Shown: positions 6,612-13,338 of the stretch, piece by piece
Numbering within the stretch: position 1 is the stretch's first letter
Layout: each line of letters begins with the position of its first letter
Assembly: GCA_029935295.1 (NCBI GenBank)
Contig: JAOZKP010000049.1
Coordinates: 1-13,451, forward strand
Length of the DNA: 13,451 nucleotides
Direction of reading: 5' to 3'
From: a bacterium
Lineage (GTDB): Bacteria > Desulfobacterota > Anaeroferrophillalia > Anaeroferrophillales > Tharpellaceae
Position numbers and translations under genes: made by a program
The notes under the pieces: generated by a model
Told to the model about the DNA's origin: nothing
Database searches by the model: none
Seen by the model: the letters and a program-made list of their open reading frames with translations, nothing else

Positions 6612-7567
6612 TAGGCATAACTCTCAGCTATTTTTTCAAGATCACCCGGAACCGCCAGGTTCAGGGTTTTGATGCGGCGGTTGATACGGCGCATAAGGCC
6701 GGAGAGAACCCGGCCGGGACCGATTTCGATAACCCGGGTGACACCTTGATCAACTGCCAGATGCATCGACTCTTCCCAGCGGACGGCACTGCTGACCTGT
6801 TTGACCAGAAGATGTCGGACTGTCTCAATCGAGTAGTTGGCGGCCGCGTCAACGTTGGAAATAACCGGTATTTGGGGTGCGTGAAGTTTAACGTCGCTGA
6901 AACGATCCGCCAGTTTTTCGGCGGCCGGCTGCATTAAAGAGCAGTGAAATGGAGCGCTGACCGGTAGTTTAACGACCCGGCTGGCGCCGGCTTTCTGAGC
7001 TTTTTCACCGGCTTCCATGATTGCCGGGGTATGTCCGGAGATAACAATCTGGCCGGGACAATTATAGTTTGCCGGCTCGACAATTTTATCATTTTCATGG
7101 TCGGATGATTCAGAGCAGATATCTCGAACTTGTTCCGGTTTCATGCCCATGACCGCAGCCATAGTTCCCAAACCGACCGGAACGGCACTTTGCATGAAGT
7201 TGCCGCGGGCCCTGACGACGCGGACGGCGTCAAAAAACGGGATTGTGCCGGCGGCGACCAGGGCTGAATATTCACCCAGACTGTGGCCGGCGGCGATGAT
7301 TGGTTTGAGGCCGAATTTGTTGGAGAGGACCCGATAGGCAGCAATGCTGGTTGTCAGGATTGCCGGTTGGGTGTTGGCGGTCTGATTGAGTTCTTCCGGG
7401 GTGCCGCTGAAACAGACCTTGGTGAGATCCTCACCTAAGGCTTCGCTGGCTTCGGCAAAAGTTTCCCGGGCCTCGGAAAAATTTTCGTAGAGTTCCCGGC
7501 CCATGCCGATATGTTGTGATCCCTGTCCGGGAAAAACGAATGCAGTTTTATGGTCGTTGCTGTCCAA
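6611..7567 (-). CDS. fabD: Malonyl-CoA:ACP transacylase (FabD)
   Basis: Transfers malonyl from CoA to ACP, supplying the extender unit. Catalytic Ser96 in GHSLGEYS, His208 in APFHCSLM, Arg121 and Gln257 are all in place; FPGQGSQ at 12-18 starts the fold. The length of 318 aa is normal. The start is a TTG at 7565-7567: GGGAG lies about 8-10 bases upstream, an in-frame stop lies just upstream, and the next Met is beyond the conserved FPGQGSQ motif, so no ATG can serve. The start codon sits within a CCAAT-C-ATTGG palindrome. A near-perfect sigma-70 promoter lies about 75 bases upstream, so this gene probably heads the fabD-fabG-acpP transcript. fabH, commonly found just before fabD, is absent. 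Confidence 0.97.
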   Translation of the reverse strand: MDSNDHKTAFVFPGQGSQHIGMGRELYENFSEARETFAEASEALGEDLTKVCFSGTPEELNQTANTQPAILTTSIAAYRVLSNKFGLKPIIAAGHSLGEYSALVAAGTIPFFDAVRVVRARGNFMQSAVPVGLGTMAAVMGMKPEQVRDICSESSDHENDKIVEPANYNCPGQIVISGHTPAIMEAGEKAQKAGASRVVKLPVSAPFHCSLMQPAAEKLADRFSDVKLHAPQIPVISNVDAAANYSIETVRHLLVKQVSSAVRWEESMHLAVDQGVTRVIEIGPGRVLSGLMRRINRRIKTLNLAVPGDLEKIAESYA

Positions 7568-7581
7568 TGATTGGTCTCCCT

Positions 7582-7594
7582 CTAATCAGATTAG
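7582..7594. repeat. 13-bp palindrome in the fabD leader
   Basis: CTAATC-A-GATTAG is a perfect 6+1+6 palindrome lying directly upstream of the fabD Shine-Dalgarno and about 50 bases downstream of the predicted -10 box. A second palindrome (CCAAT-G/C-ATTGG, about 7563-7573) covers the TTG start. With a one-base spacer it is better suited to a DNA-binding dimer than to an RNA hairpin. No regulator can be named. Confidence 0.35.
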
Positions 7595-7642
7595 CAAGTA
7601 AAATCAGTGTTGAGTAGTCTGTGAAGTAATCTATAACAGGAC

Positions 7643-7672
7643 ATTATAGTTGTTTTGTTGGGCTTATGTCAA
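7643..7672 (-). promoter_or_regulatory. Consensus sigma-70 promoter for fabD-fabG-acpP
   Basis: On the minus strand the plsX-fabD gap contains TTGACA (7667-7672), an 18-base spacer, and TATAAT (7643-7648). Both hexamers match the consensus exactly. The predicted start near 7635 gives a leader of about 70 bases before the fabD TTG. This implies that the fab genes are transcribed independently of rpmF-plsX, at least in part. Confidence 0.85.
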
Positions 7673-7682
7673 TAAAAACCGG

Positions 7683-8777
7683 TCATATTTTTTCTGCGTC
7701 GCTGTCGTCTTCTTCTTGGTCCTTGGTAATAATACGGTCTTTAATTTGGTTCCAGATCTTCTTTTTCGGTAAGAGCTTCTGGATTTCATGGTTTTTATCA
7801 AGCTCTTCCAGAAGATGGGTGTTGACCTTCTGCTCCGCAAATTCAGCACAAAGCCGGATGCCATTTTTGATTGCTTTGCGGCATGATGAGCCGTGGGCAA
7901 TAAAACAGTTGCCGTTGATTCCCAAGAGCGGCGCGCCACCGTATTCAGCGTAGTCGATGCGTTGTTTCATCTCTTTTAAGCCGCTTTTGCAGAGCCAGGC
8001 CCCGATTTTCCGAATAAAACTTGAGGTCAATGAACTCCGAAGAATTTCAGTCATGGAAAGAGCCAGACTCTCAGATGTTTTCAGGATGATATTGCCGACA
8101 AAGCCGTCACAGACAATAACATCAAGATCGCCGGTGTAAATATCCCGGCCTTCAACTGAGCCGAAGTAGTTTAAGGGGCTGGTTTTCAAGAGTTCGTGGG
8201 TGCCGCGGGTCAACTCGTTGCCTTTGCTCTCTTCTTCACCGTTGCTCAAGAGGCCGACTTTGGGAAACTTGCGATTCATGACGCGCTGGGCGTAGACGCT
8301 GCCCATGATTGCAAATTGGGCCAGGTGGAGGGGGGCGCAATCGACATTGCCGCCGACATCAAGGATAGTGACAGGTTCTTTCAGGGTTGGCAGGCAGGTA
8401 ACAATCGCCGGCCGGTCAATGCCTTTTAGTTTCTTAAGGGTAACCATGGCGATGGCCATGGTCGCGCCGGAATTGCCGGCGGAGATGAAGCCCTGAGCCC
8501 GGCCGTCGCGGACCAGCCTGAGTCCAACTGCAATAGAAGATTCACGTTTGCGGCGCATCGCCTTGCTCGGTGAATCATCCATAGTGACGACTTCAGCTGC
8601 CGGCTGGATGAAGATCGGCAGATTGGTGATATCGTATTTAGCGAGTTCGCTTTCGATACGTTCCTGAATCCCGACAAGAATAATTTGCAGGTTCAAGTCT
8701 TTGGCGGCCGCAATTGCGCCAGCAACAACTTCTTCCGGGGCGTGGTCGCCGCCCATGGCATCAACTGCAATTTTCAT
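7683..8777 (-). CDS. plsX: Phosphate acyltransferase PlsX
   Basis: Converts acyl-ACP to acyl-phosphate, the donor for PlsY in phospholipid synthesis; peripheral to the membrane in known cases. Motifs: MKIAVDAMGGDHAPEEVV start, SAGNSGA at 99-105, DVGGN at 140-144, NGEE at 179-182, CDGFVGN at 223-229, YAEYGGAPLLG at 276-286 and HGSS at 295-298. At 364 aa it is about 20-30 residues longer than usual because of a C-terminal tail (about 334-364) that is first basic (KKK) and then strongly acidic (QEEDDSDAE). A CAAGG element lies 6 bases before the ATG. It follows rpmF after 112 bases that hold a long inverted repeat; it precedes fabD. Confidence 0.97.
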   Translation of the reverse strand: MKIAVDAMGGDHAPEEVVAGAIAAAKDLNLQIILVGIQERIESELAKYDITNLPIFIQPAAEVVTMDDSPSKAMRRKRESSIAVGLRLVRDGRAQGFISAGNSGATMAIAMVTLKKLKGIDRPAIVTCLPTLKEPVTILDVGGNVDCAPLHLAQFAIMGSVYAQRVMNRKFPKVGLLSNGEEESKGNELTRGTHELLKTSPLNYFGSVEGRDIYTGDLDVIVCDGFVGNIILKTSESLALSMTEILRSSLTSSFIRKIGAWLCKSGLKEMKQRIDYAEYGGAPLLGINGNCFIAHGSSCRKAIKNGIRLCAEFAEQKVNTHLLEELDKNHEIQKLLPKKKIWNQIKDRIITKDQEEDDSDAEKI

Positions 8778-8793
8778 GGGCGACCTTGTTCCA

Positions 8794-8870
8794 GCGAAGG
8801 TTGACTGTTAATGGGCCTTTTTTCACATAGCTGTAAACAGTGTTAGATGAGACTCTCGGACAACCTTCGC
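8794..8870 (-). repeat. 10-bp inverted repeat in the rpmF-plsX gap
   Basis: GCGAAGGTTG at 8794-8803 and CAACCTTCGC at 8861-8870 are exact reverse complements 57 bases apart. They nearly span the 112-base gap between rpmF and plsX (8778-8889). In the transcript they would form a long-range stem whose 3' arm ends just upstream of the plsX ribosome binding site (8784-8788). The enclosed loop holds minor repeats (CTGT-AA-ACAG at 8831-8840; GAGACTCTC at 8849-8857). It could modulate plsX translation or message processing; that role is inference. Confidence 0.5.
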
Positions 8871-8889
8871 GACGAGGAGCCATAGGGGA

Positions 8890-9066
8890 TTAATCTACTT
8901 CAACAAAGGTTTCACCTTTATAGGTGCCACAGGATGAACAGACCCGGTGCGGAACCGTGGTTGCCTGACAGTTGGGACAGGTACTGGTTTGCGGGGCCGT
9001 GAGGGCCAAGTGGGAACGCCGTTGCCTTTTTCTCGCTTTGGATGTTCTTCTTTTCGGTACAGCCAT
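8890..9066 (-). CDS. rpmF: 50S ribosomal protein L32
   Basis: Small basic ribosomal protein of 58 residues. It begins MAVPKRRTSKARKRQRRSH, the standard L32 start. It carries a zinc-ribbon: Cys31-x2-Cys34 (CPNC) and Cys44-x2-Cys47 (CSSC), so it is the zinc-binding form. The end, GTYKGETFVEVD, is also typical. A GGAGA ribosome binding site precedes the ATG. The rpmF-plsX pairing is widely conserved; the YceD/DUF177 gene that often precedes rpmF is not present here. A sigma-70-like promoter lies about 100 bases upstream. Confidence 0.97.
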   Translation of the reverse strand: MAVPKRRTSKARKRQRRSHLALTAPQTSTCPNCQATTVPHRVCSSCGTYKGETFVEVD

Positions 9067-9167
9067 TATCTTTTCTCCAATGATAAAATTGTTGTTTTGA
9101 AGGTGATCTGAGCCGGTATAAATCTGTGTGTCCGGCTAAAAGTCAATTCAGAATAAAAAAGCGCCGT

Positions 9168-9196
9168 ATACTATCTCGATCGACCCTTATTGTCAA
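9168..9196 (-). promoter_or_regulatory. Sigma-70 promoter for rpmF-plsX
   Basis: The minus strand carries TTGACA (9191-9196), a 17-base spacer and TAGTAT (9168-9173, 4 of 6 matches). It starts 11 bases after the acyl-CoA dehydrogenase stop and gives a leader of roughly 95 bases before rpmF. The spacer contains the 8-bp palindrome TCGATCGA (9176-9183). A second, weaker TTGACT lies downstream near 9142-9147. No convincing terminator separates this from the acyl-CoA dehydrogenase gene. Confidence 0.7.
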
Positions 9197-9206
9197 GGCT
9201 TAAAAA

Positions 9207-10922
9207 TCAGTCGTCAATAACCTGACTATGTAAATCGATTATGCTGTGGTCATTTGTCAGGATATAATCCAGGGTTGATTTGACCCGGAAATTTGCTTTG
9301 TTGATAAAAATTCTGGCCATATTTGCTTTGCGTTCAGACTGTAAGCCGTCACGGCATAAAAGATAGGCGTGGATGATGTCGCAGGTCATGTTAACCAATC
9401 GGGTAGCGTGGTACTCTTGAAAGGTTGAATCACTCTTGCCCTTGATGAAAGAGACTGCCATTTCCAGGTTGGAGCGCATCTGTTGAGCAGTTTTGAAGGT
9501 TTCACCCTGTTTAGTTAAGTCGTAATTTTCTTCATAGTCACTCAGTCTTTCAGAGACGACCCCGGCAATAATTCCGCCCATGGCAGCGACTGCCTGTAGC
9601 TGGGTGGTGCCTTCATAAATATTAGTGATGCGGGCATCCCGGTAGTGGCGTTCGACATCGAACTCTTTCGTAAAACCGACGCCGGCATGAATCTGGATAG
9701 CGTCATAGGTGACCTTATTGGCCATTTCGGCGGCCGAGCTTTTGGCGAGAGGGGTGAAGAGTGATGCTAGCCGGGTGTAGCGTTTCAAGTCAGTTTTCAG
9801 GTCGGCGGCTCGATCTGGATGGCTTTCAATTCGGTCTTCAATGCCTTCTTTAATGTCAACGATTATTGAGGTTTCATAAACTAAAGAGCGTGCCGCCTCA
9901 ATCGCGATTTTCATTTCGGTCAGCATCTCGTAGATAACCGCGAAGTTGCGCACCGGCTGTTTGAATTGAGCCCGGTCATTGGCATAGGCGTAAGCTTTAC
10001 GGTAGGCGGCTTCAGCAATGCCGATTGATTGCGCCGCAACTGCGAGCCGGGCGCCGTTCATTAGATAAATGGTATATTTGATGAGTCCAAGTTTGCGTTT
10101 TCCCAGAAGTTCAGCTTTGGCATTGTTGAACTGGAGTTCGCAGGTGGGTGATCCGGTGATGCCGAGTTTGTGCTCAATCCGGCGCACCTTCATATCCTGA
10201 TCGCGTTCGTAAATGAAAAGTGAAAGTCCGCGGCCGCTGGTAGAGCCCTCTTCCGAGCGGGCCATAACCAGGGAGATATCACCGCAGCCGTTAGTGATAA
10301 AACGTTTTACACCATTAAGCCGCCAGGTGCCGTTTTCATCCTGATGCGCCCGCATGGATACAGACTGGAGGTCGGAACCGGAATCGGGCTCGGTCAGAGC
10401 CATTGAACCCATCACCTCACCAGTGGCAAATTTAGGCAGATATTTCTGTTTCTGCTCTTCGGAGCCGAATTTAGCAATGGTATCGCTCAAACCTTGGAGG
10501 CCGAAAACCAGCATCAGTGAGGCATCGGCCCGCGAGATCATTTCGATGGCAGCGGAAAAGATTGTGATCGGCATATTAATGCCGCCGTATTTACGTTCCA
10601 TGGTGAAGCCGGCGAGATCAGCCTGATTGATACGCTCTATGGTTTCCCGGATGCCTTTTGGATAAGTGACAACTCCATCGGCAAACTGCGCTTCTTCCTC
10701 ATCTACCTCACGCGCCCGGGGGTCGGCGAATTCACCAGCGATTTCACCGACAATTTCCAGGATTTTATTGTAGTTTTCGAGAGCATCGGCCGCATCTTTT
10801 GGAGCGTAGGGAAACTCATCTTTACCGCTGAATTCATCCTCTTTCAAGTCGATCACCCGACTTAAATCGAGGTTTTCCATATGAAAAAGTATATCTGCAT
10901 TATCTTGATAGAAATTTACCAT
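9207..10922 (-). CDS. Long-form acyl-CoA dehydrogenase
   Basis: FAD enzyme for alpha,beta-dehydrogenation of an acyl-CoA (or the reverse with a suitable partner); substrate not predictable. Residues about 75-450 hold the usual fold: MALTEPDSGSDLQS at 174-187 and the RFITNG at 207-212 for FAD/substrate binding, an arginine-containing DRAQF near 316-320, and Glu437 in IYEGTTQLQ at the position of the MCAD catalytic base. At 571 aa it exceeds the ~380 aa short form: there is an N-terminal extension (~70 residues), an insertion near 355-380 and a helical C-terminal extension (~455-571). Such long forms occur in Desulfobacterota and in FadE-like groups. An AAGGAG overlapping the etfA stop serves its ATG; the gap to etfA is 14 bases, so it is clearly part of the etfBA operon and EtfAB is its likely electron partner. 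Confidence 0.92.
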   Translation of the reverse strand: MVNFYQDNADILFHMENLDLSRVIDLKEDEFSGKDEFPYAPKDAADALENYNKILEIVGEIAGEFADPRAREVDEEEAQFADGVVTYPKGIRETIERINQADLAGFTMERKYGGINMPITIFSAAIEMISRADASLMLVFGLQGLSDTIAKFGSEEQKQKYLPKFATGEVMGSMALTEPDSGSDLQSVSMRAHQDENGTWRLNGVKRFITNGCGDISLVMARSEEGSTSGRGLSLFIYERDQDMKVRRIEHKLGITGSPTCELQFNNAKAELLGKRKLGLIKYTIYLMNGARLAVAAQSIGIAEAAYRKAYAYANDRAQFKQPVRNFAVIYEMLTEMKIAIEAARSLVYETSIIVDIKEGIEDRIESHPDRAADLKTDLKRYTRLASLFTPLAKSSAAEMANKVTYDAIQIHAGVGFTKEFDVERHYRDARITNIYEGTTQLQAVAAMGGIIAGVVSERLSDYEENYDLTKQGETFKTAQQMRSNLEMAVSFIKGKSDSTFQEYHATRLVNMTCDIIHAYLLCRDGLQSERKANMARIFINKANFRVKSTLDYILTNDHSIIDLHSQVIDD

Positions 10923-10936
10923 CTTATGACTGCTCC

Positions 10937-11947
10937 TTAAGCCTTTTTGTAAGCATTGATCATCTTGGTCAGAACATCTTTTACATCGCCGACAATGCCG
11001 TAATGAGCGATCGCAAAAATCGGGGCGTTGGGGTCTTTGTTGATGGCGATAATCCGTTTGGCTTCAGACATGCCGGCGCGGTGCTGAATTTGCCCCGAGA
11101 TGCCGCAGGCGATATAGAGGTTGGGGCGCACCGTAATTCCGGTTTGACCGACTTGGTGATCTTTGTCAAGGATGCCCGAATCAACTACCGGTCGGGAACA
11201 GCCTAACTCACCGCACAGAGCTGCGGCCAGGGTTCGGGCGAGTTCAATAGCTTCCGGATCGGAAGCTCCCATTCCGGCTGAAACTATGATCTGGGCCGCT
11301 TTCAGGTTGACGGCTTTCTCTTCGTTGATAACTTCAAGTACTTCAGTGAGAAAATCGTTGTCGGCGATCGTACAGGCTTCGTTAATTATCTCAACGGCTG
11401 CATCCGGATTTGGAGTAATCATTTTCATGACCCCCTCCCGAACCGTTGCCATGCTCGGAACACTCTCCGGTGAAACGATAGTCGCAATAATATTGCCGCC
11501 GAAGGCGGGCCGGATCTGGAGCAGGGTATTCTTGTAGGTTTTATCTTTAATCTGATGTTCGCCGATTTTAAGATCGGTGCAGTCCGCGGTTAGGCCGCAT
11601 TTGAGAGCTGAAGCCACCCGGGGGGCAACATCACGGCCCATGGTCGTGGCCCCGAACAGGACGATGCCGGGGTTGTGGGCTTTAATCGTGTTGACTACCG
11701 TTTTGGCATAAGGCACAGAACTGAAAAATGCCAGCCGCTCATCATTTATATAGTAGACCCGCTGGCAGCCGTAGTGGCCTAAAACGGTTAATTCATTTTT
11801 AAGGTCGTGACCGATCGCCACAGCTTCAACCTGGACTCCGAGTTTGCCGGCAAGATCCCGGGCGGCTCCGAGCAGTTCCAGGCTGACTTCAGCAATTTTG
11901 CCGGCCCGGGATTCAATGAAAACCATTACATTTTTTTTATTACTCAT
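10937..11947 (-). CDS. etfA: Electron transfer flavoprotein alpha subunit
   Basis: Large ETF subunit, which binds FAD and passes electrons between the acyl-CoA dehydrogenase and a further carrier. The N-terminal alpha/beta domain (1 to about 190) shows GATTMGRDVAPRVASALKCGLTADCTDL at 99-126 (GATTMGRD, RVAS and TADCTDL are diagnostic) and RPAFGGNIIATI. The C-terminal FAD domain (about 217-336) has SAGMG, VGQTG at 266-270, CGISGQIQHRAGM at 281-293 and the INKDPNAPIF end motif. The 336 aa length is normal; there is no N-terminal ferredoxin domain. The gene begins 21 bases after etfB with GGAG upstream. Codons 3-6 include a run of eight A, a possible slippage site. Confidence 0.96.
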   Translation of the reverse strand: MSNKKNVMVFIESRAGKIAEVSLELLGAARDLAGKLGVQVEAVAIGHDLKNELTVLGHYGCQRVYYINDERLAFFSSVPYAKTVVNTIKAHNPGIVLFGATTMGRDVAPRVASALKCGLTADCTDLKIGEHQIKDKTYKNTLLQIRPAFGGNIIATIVSPESVPSMATVREGVMKMITPNPDAAVEIINEACTIADNDFLTEVLEVINEEKAVNLKAAQIIVSAGMGASDPEAIELARTLAAALCGELGCSRPVVDSGILDKDHQVGQTGITVRPNLYIACGISGQIQHRAGMSEAKRIIAINKDPNAPIFAIAHYGIVGDVKDVLTKMINAYKKA

Positions 11948-11968
11948 CTCTTTACTAACTCCTCAAAA

Positions 11969-12838
11969 TCAACCGATGATGTTTTCGCTGACAAGTTCGT
12001 TCATCAGGTTGGTGATCTCAGTCTCGCTGTTGGCAATCTGGCGGCTTTCACAACCGGTAAGGACCACACTCTGAATCTTTTTAACCTTGGTCGGTGAGCC
12101 GGAGAGGCCGCACTGGACCGGATCGGCGCTGATAGCTTCGACATTCCACTCTTTGACATGGCTGATCACAGCGCAGGTTTCCGCCGCCATGTAGCTTTCA
12201 TCGTAAGAAGAGTTGCAGATCTCTTTACCGATATTTTTATAGGTCATTACCTTCTTGGCATTGGCTGAGCGGGGTTCGTTGGCGCTTGCGGTGACTGTCA
12301 GAAGTACTGGAAAGCCACTTTTGACGATCTCGTAGCCATCTTCGACCGAGCGTTTGGCGGTGATTGATTCTTCATCAATTTCAGTTACCGCCGAGATGCA
12401 GGTGAGTTGGTTGATGTCAAGTTTTTCTGCAATCTGCGGCCCGACCTGGGCGGTGTCGCCATCAATGGCCTGGCGGCCGCAGAGGATCAGGTCGTATTCT
12501 CCGGCCTGTTCGATGGCACATTTTAAGGCGTATGAAGTTGCCAGGGTATCGGCTCCGGCGAAACGCCGGTCGGAGATCAGGACAGCGTCGTCAGCGCCCC
12601 GGTAGAGGCACTCTTTTAAGACTTCAACCGCATTCGGCGGACCCATCGAAATGCAGGTGACATGGCCGCCGGTACGTTCTTTAATCTTTAACGCCTCTTC
12701 TAAGGCATTGAGATCTTCGGGGTTGAAAATTGTCGGTAGAGCGGCCCGGTTGACGGTGCCATCCTCTTTCATCGCTTCTCCGGTCACGTTGTGGGTGTCG
12801 GGAACCTGTTTGACGGTTACAATCATTCTTAAACCCAT
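11969..12838 (-). CDS. etfB: Electron transfer flavoprotein beta subunit
   Basis: Small ETF subunit, partner of EtfA. Motifs: VKQVPDT at 9-15, NPEDLNALEEAL at 39-50, CGRQAIDGDTAQVGP at 120-134 and CGLSGSPTKV at 243-252. The CGRQAIDGDTAQVGP form resembles the anaerobe EtfB proteins of the Bcd/EtfAB electron-bifurcating type, in which the beta subunit binds FAD in place of AMP; this is a family-level resemblance and not proof of bifurcation. The length of 289 aa is slightly longer than the common ~250-265. I keep the first ATG (12838) because AGAGAGGT lies about 8 bases upstream; the Met at residue 5 is an alternative. First gene of the etfB-etfA-acyl-CoA dehydrogenase operon, behind a 500-base intergenic region. 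Confidence 0.96.
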   Translation of the reverse strand: MGLRMIVTVKQVPDTHNVTGEAMKEDGTVNRAALPTIFNPEDLNALEEALKIKERTGGHVTCISMGPPNAVEVLKECLYRGADDAVLISDRRFAGADTLATSYALKCAIEQAGEYDLILCGRQAIDGDTAQVGPQIAEKLDINQLTCISAVTEIDEESITAKRSVEDGYEIVKSGFPVLLTVTASANEPRSANAKKVMTYKNIGKEICNSSYDESYMAAETCAVISHVKEWNVEAISADPVQCGLSGSPTKVKKIQSVVLTGCESRQIANSETEITNLMNELVSENIIG

Positions 12839-12876
12839 GAATGATACCTCTCTTTAATATCTGTTAGTATGAAGGT

Positions 12877-12900
12877 TGAATAAGTGGTCGCGGTTATTCA
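12877..12900. repeat. Inverted repeat in the etfB leader
   Basis: TGAATAA (12877-12883) and TTATTCA (12894-12900) are perfect 7-bp inverted repeats around a 10-base GC-rich spacer. The centre is about 50 bases upstream of the etfB ATG and downstream of the candidate -10 box. It could be an operator for the etf/acyl-CoA dehydrogenase operon or an RNA hairpin. Confidence 0.4.
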
Positions 12901-12936
12901 GTTCGCTGCTTAGAAATAATATTAAGGGCGGCTACT

Positions 12937-12949
12937 TAGCAAACTGCTA
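12937..12949. repeat. 13-bp palindrome overlapping the putative etfB -35
   Basis: TAGCA-AAC-TGCTA is a perfect 5+3+5 inverted repeat. It overlaps the TTGCTA that could act as the -35 element for etfB on the minus strand, a position where a bound repressor would block RNA polymerase. No regulator can be named. Confidence 0.35.
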
Positions 12950-13027
12950 GGGAAAAGACAAGAAAAAGTGTCGCTTTGTAGAATTCCGGCAGATAATTTT
13001 TTGTTTTTATTCGCTTTTCAGCATATA

Positions 13028-13043
13028 TAAATATCGATATTTA
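13028..13043. repeat. 16-bp perfect palindrome
   Basis: TAAATATC followed directly by GATATTTA gives an uninterrupted 16-bp palindrome in the middle of the AT-rich intergenic region. It lies just upstream of a plus-strand TATAAT (13046-13051). It could be an operator, but low base complexity makes chance occurrence more likely than for a GC-balanced site. Confidence 0.35.
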
Positions 13044-13206
13044 GCTATAATAATTTTTTCACAAAAAGTTTAGGATAAGTTAATTTTACTATTGACAAGA
13101 GTTTTAATATCCACTAAAGCCAGTGTTGAAATATGTTTAAATACAGATTTTGTTTTTAGTTTAAACTATCGATAATGTTGACAAAGGAGGTAATGTTAAA
13201 GGGAGG

Positions 13207-13224
13207 GTGAGGCGGAAGTCTCAC
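13207..13224 (+). other. Hairpin with GGAA tetraloop upstream of the lipoprotein gene
   Basis: GTGAGGC (13207-13213) and GTCTCAC (13218-13224) pair over 7 bp with one G-U wobble and a GGAA tetraloop. AAAGGAGG (13183-13190) and GGGAGG (13201-13206) lie just upstream. A GGA in a hairpin loop is the preferred CsrA/RsmA target, so the element may be a protein-bound leader if transcription starts upstream of it, which I cannot establish. Confidence 0.35.
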
Positions 13225-13338
13225 AGTAAGGTGTCTTTTATTATTATAATTTAAGATGCCGTGTTTGGCAGGGTCGGTCATCTGCAGGTTCGCAGAGATT
13301 GGCAAGAGAGATATTTAACAAAGGAGAAGAGAGAGGAT

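Larger units (their letters stand above)
12839..13338. promoter_or_regulatory. Divergent intergenic region between etfB and a lipoprotein gene
   Basis: A 500-base AT-rich stretch without a supportable gene. Toward etfB the minus strand has a possible -10, TATTAT (12916-12921), with TTGCTA 15 bases upstream overlapping an inverted repeat; this is a weak promoter candidate. Toward the lipoprotein gene the plus strand has TTGACA at 13092-13097 and 13178-13183 without good -10 partners, and TATAAT at 13046-13051 and 13245-13250 without good -35 partners. Several inverted repeats listed separately lie here. Confidence 0.5.

Noticed and set aside
7666..7953. 95-codon plus-strand open frame
   Set aside because: It overlaps the 3' end of plsX and the fabD promoter region in antisense; Ser-rich low-complexity translation, no family resemblance.
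11163..11537. 124-codon plus-strand open frame
   Set aside because: It is antisense to etfA, Ser/Ala-rich and without domain features; a shadow of the conserved gene.
13193..13210. Five-codon leader peptide after AAAGGAGG
   Set aside because: The purine-rich element is only two bases from the ATG, too close for normal initiation, and the peptide (MLKGG) has no regulatory codon pattern.
13265..13290. Sigma-54 promoter suggested by TTGGCA...CTGCAG
   Set aside because: The GG and GC dinucleotides are about 15 bases apart instead of 10, so the -24/-12 geometry is not met.
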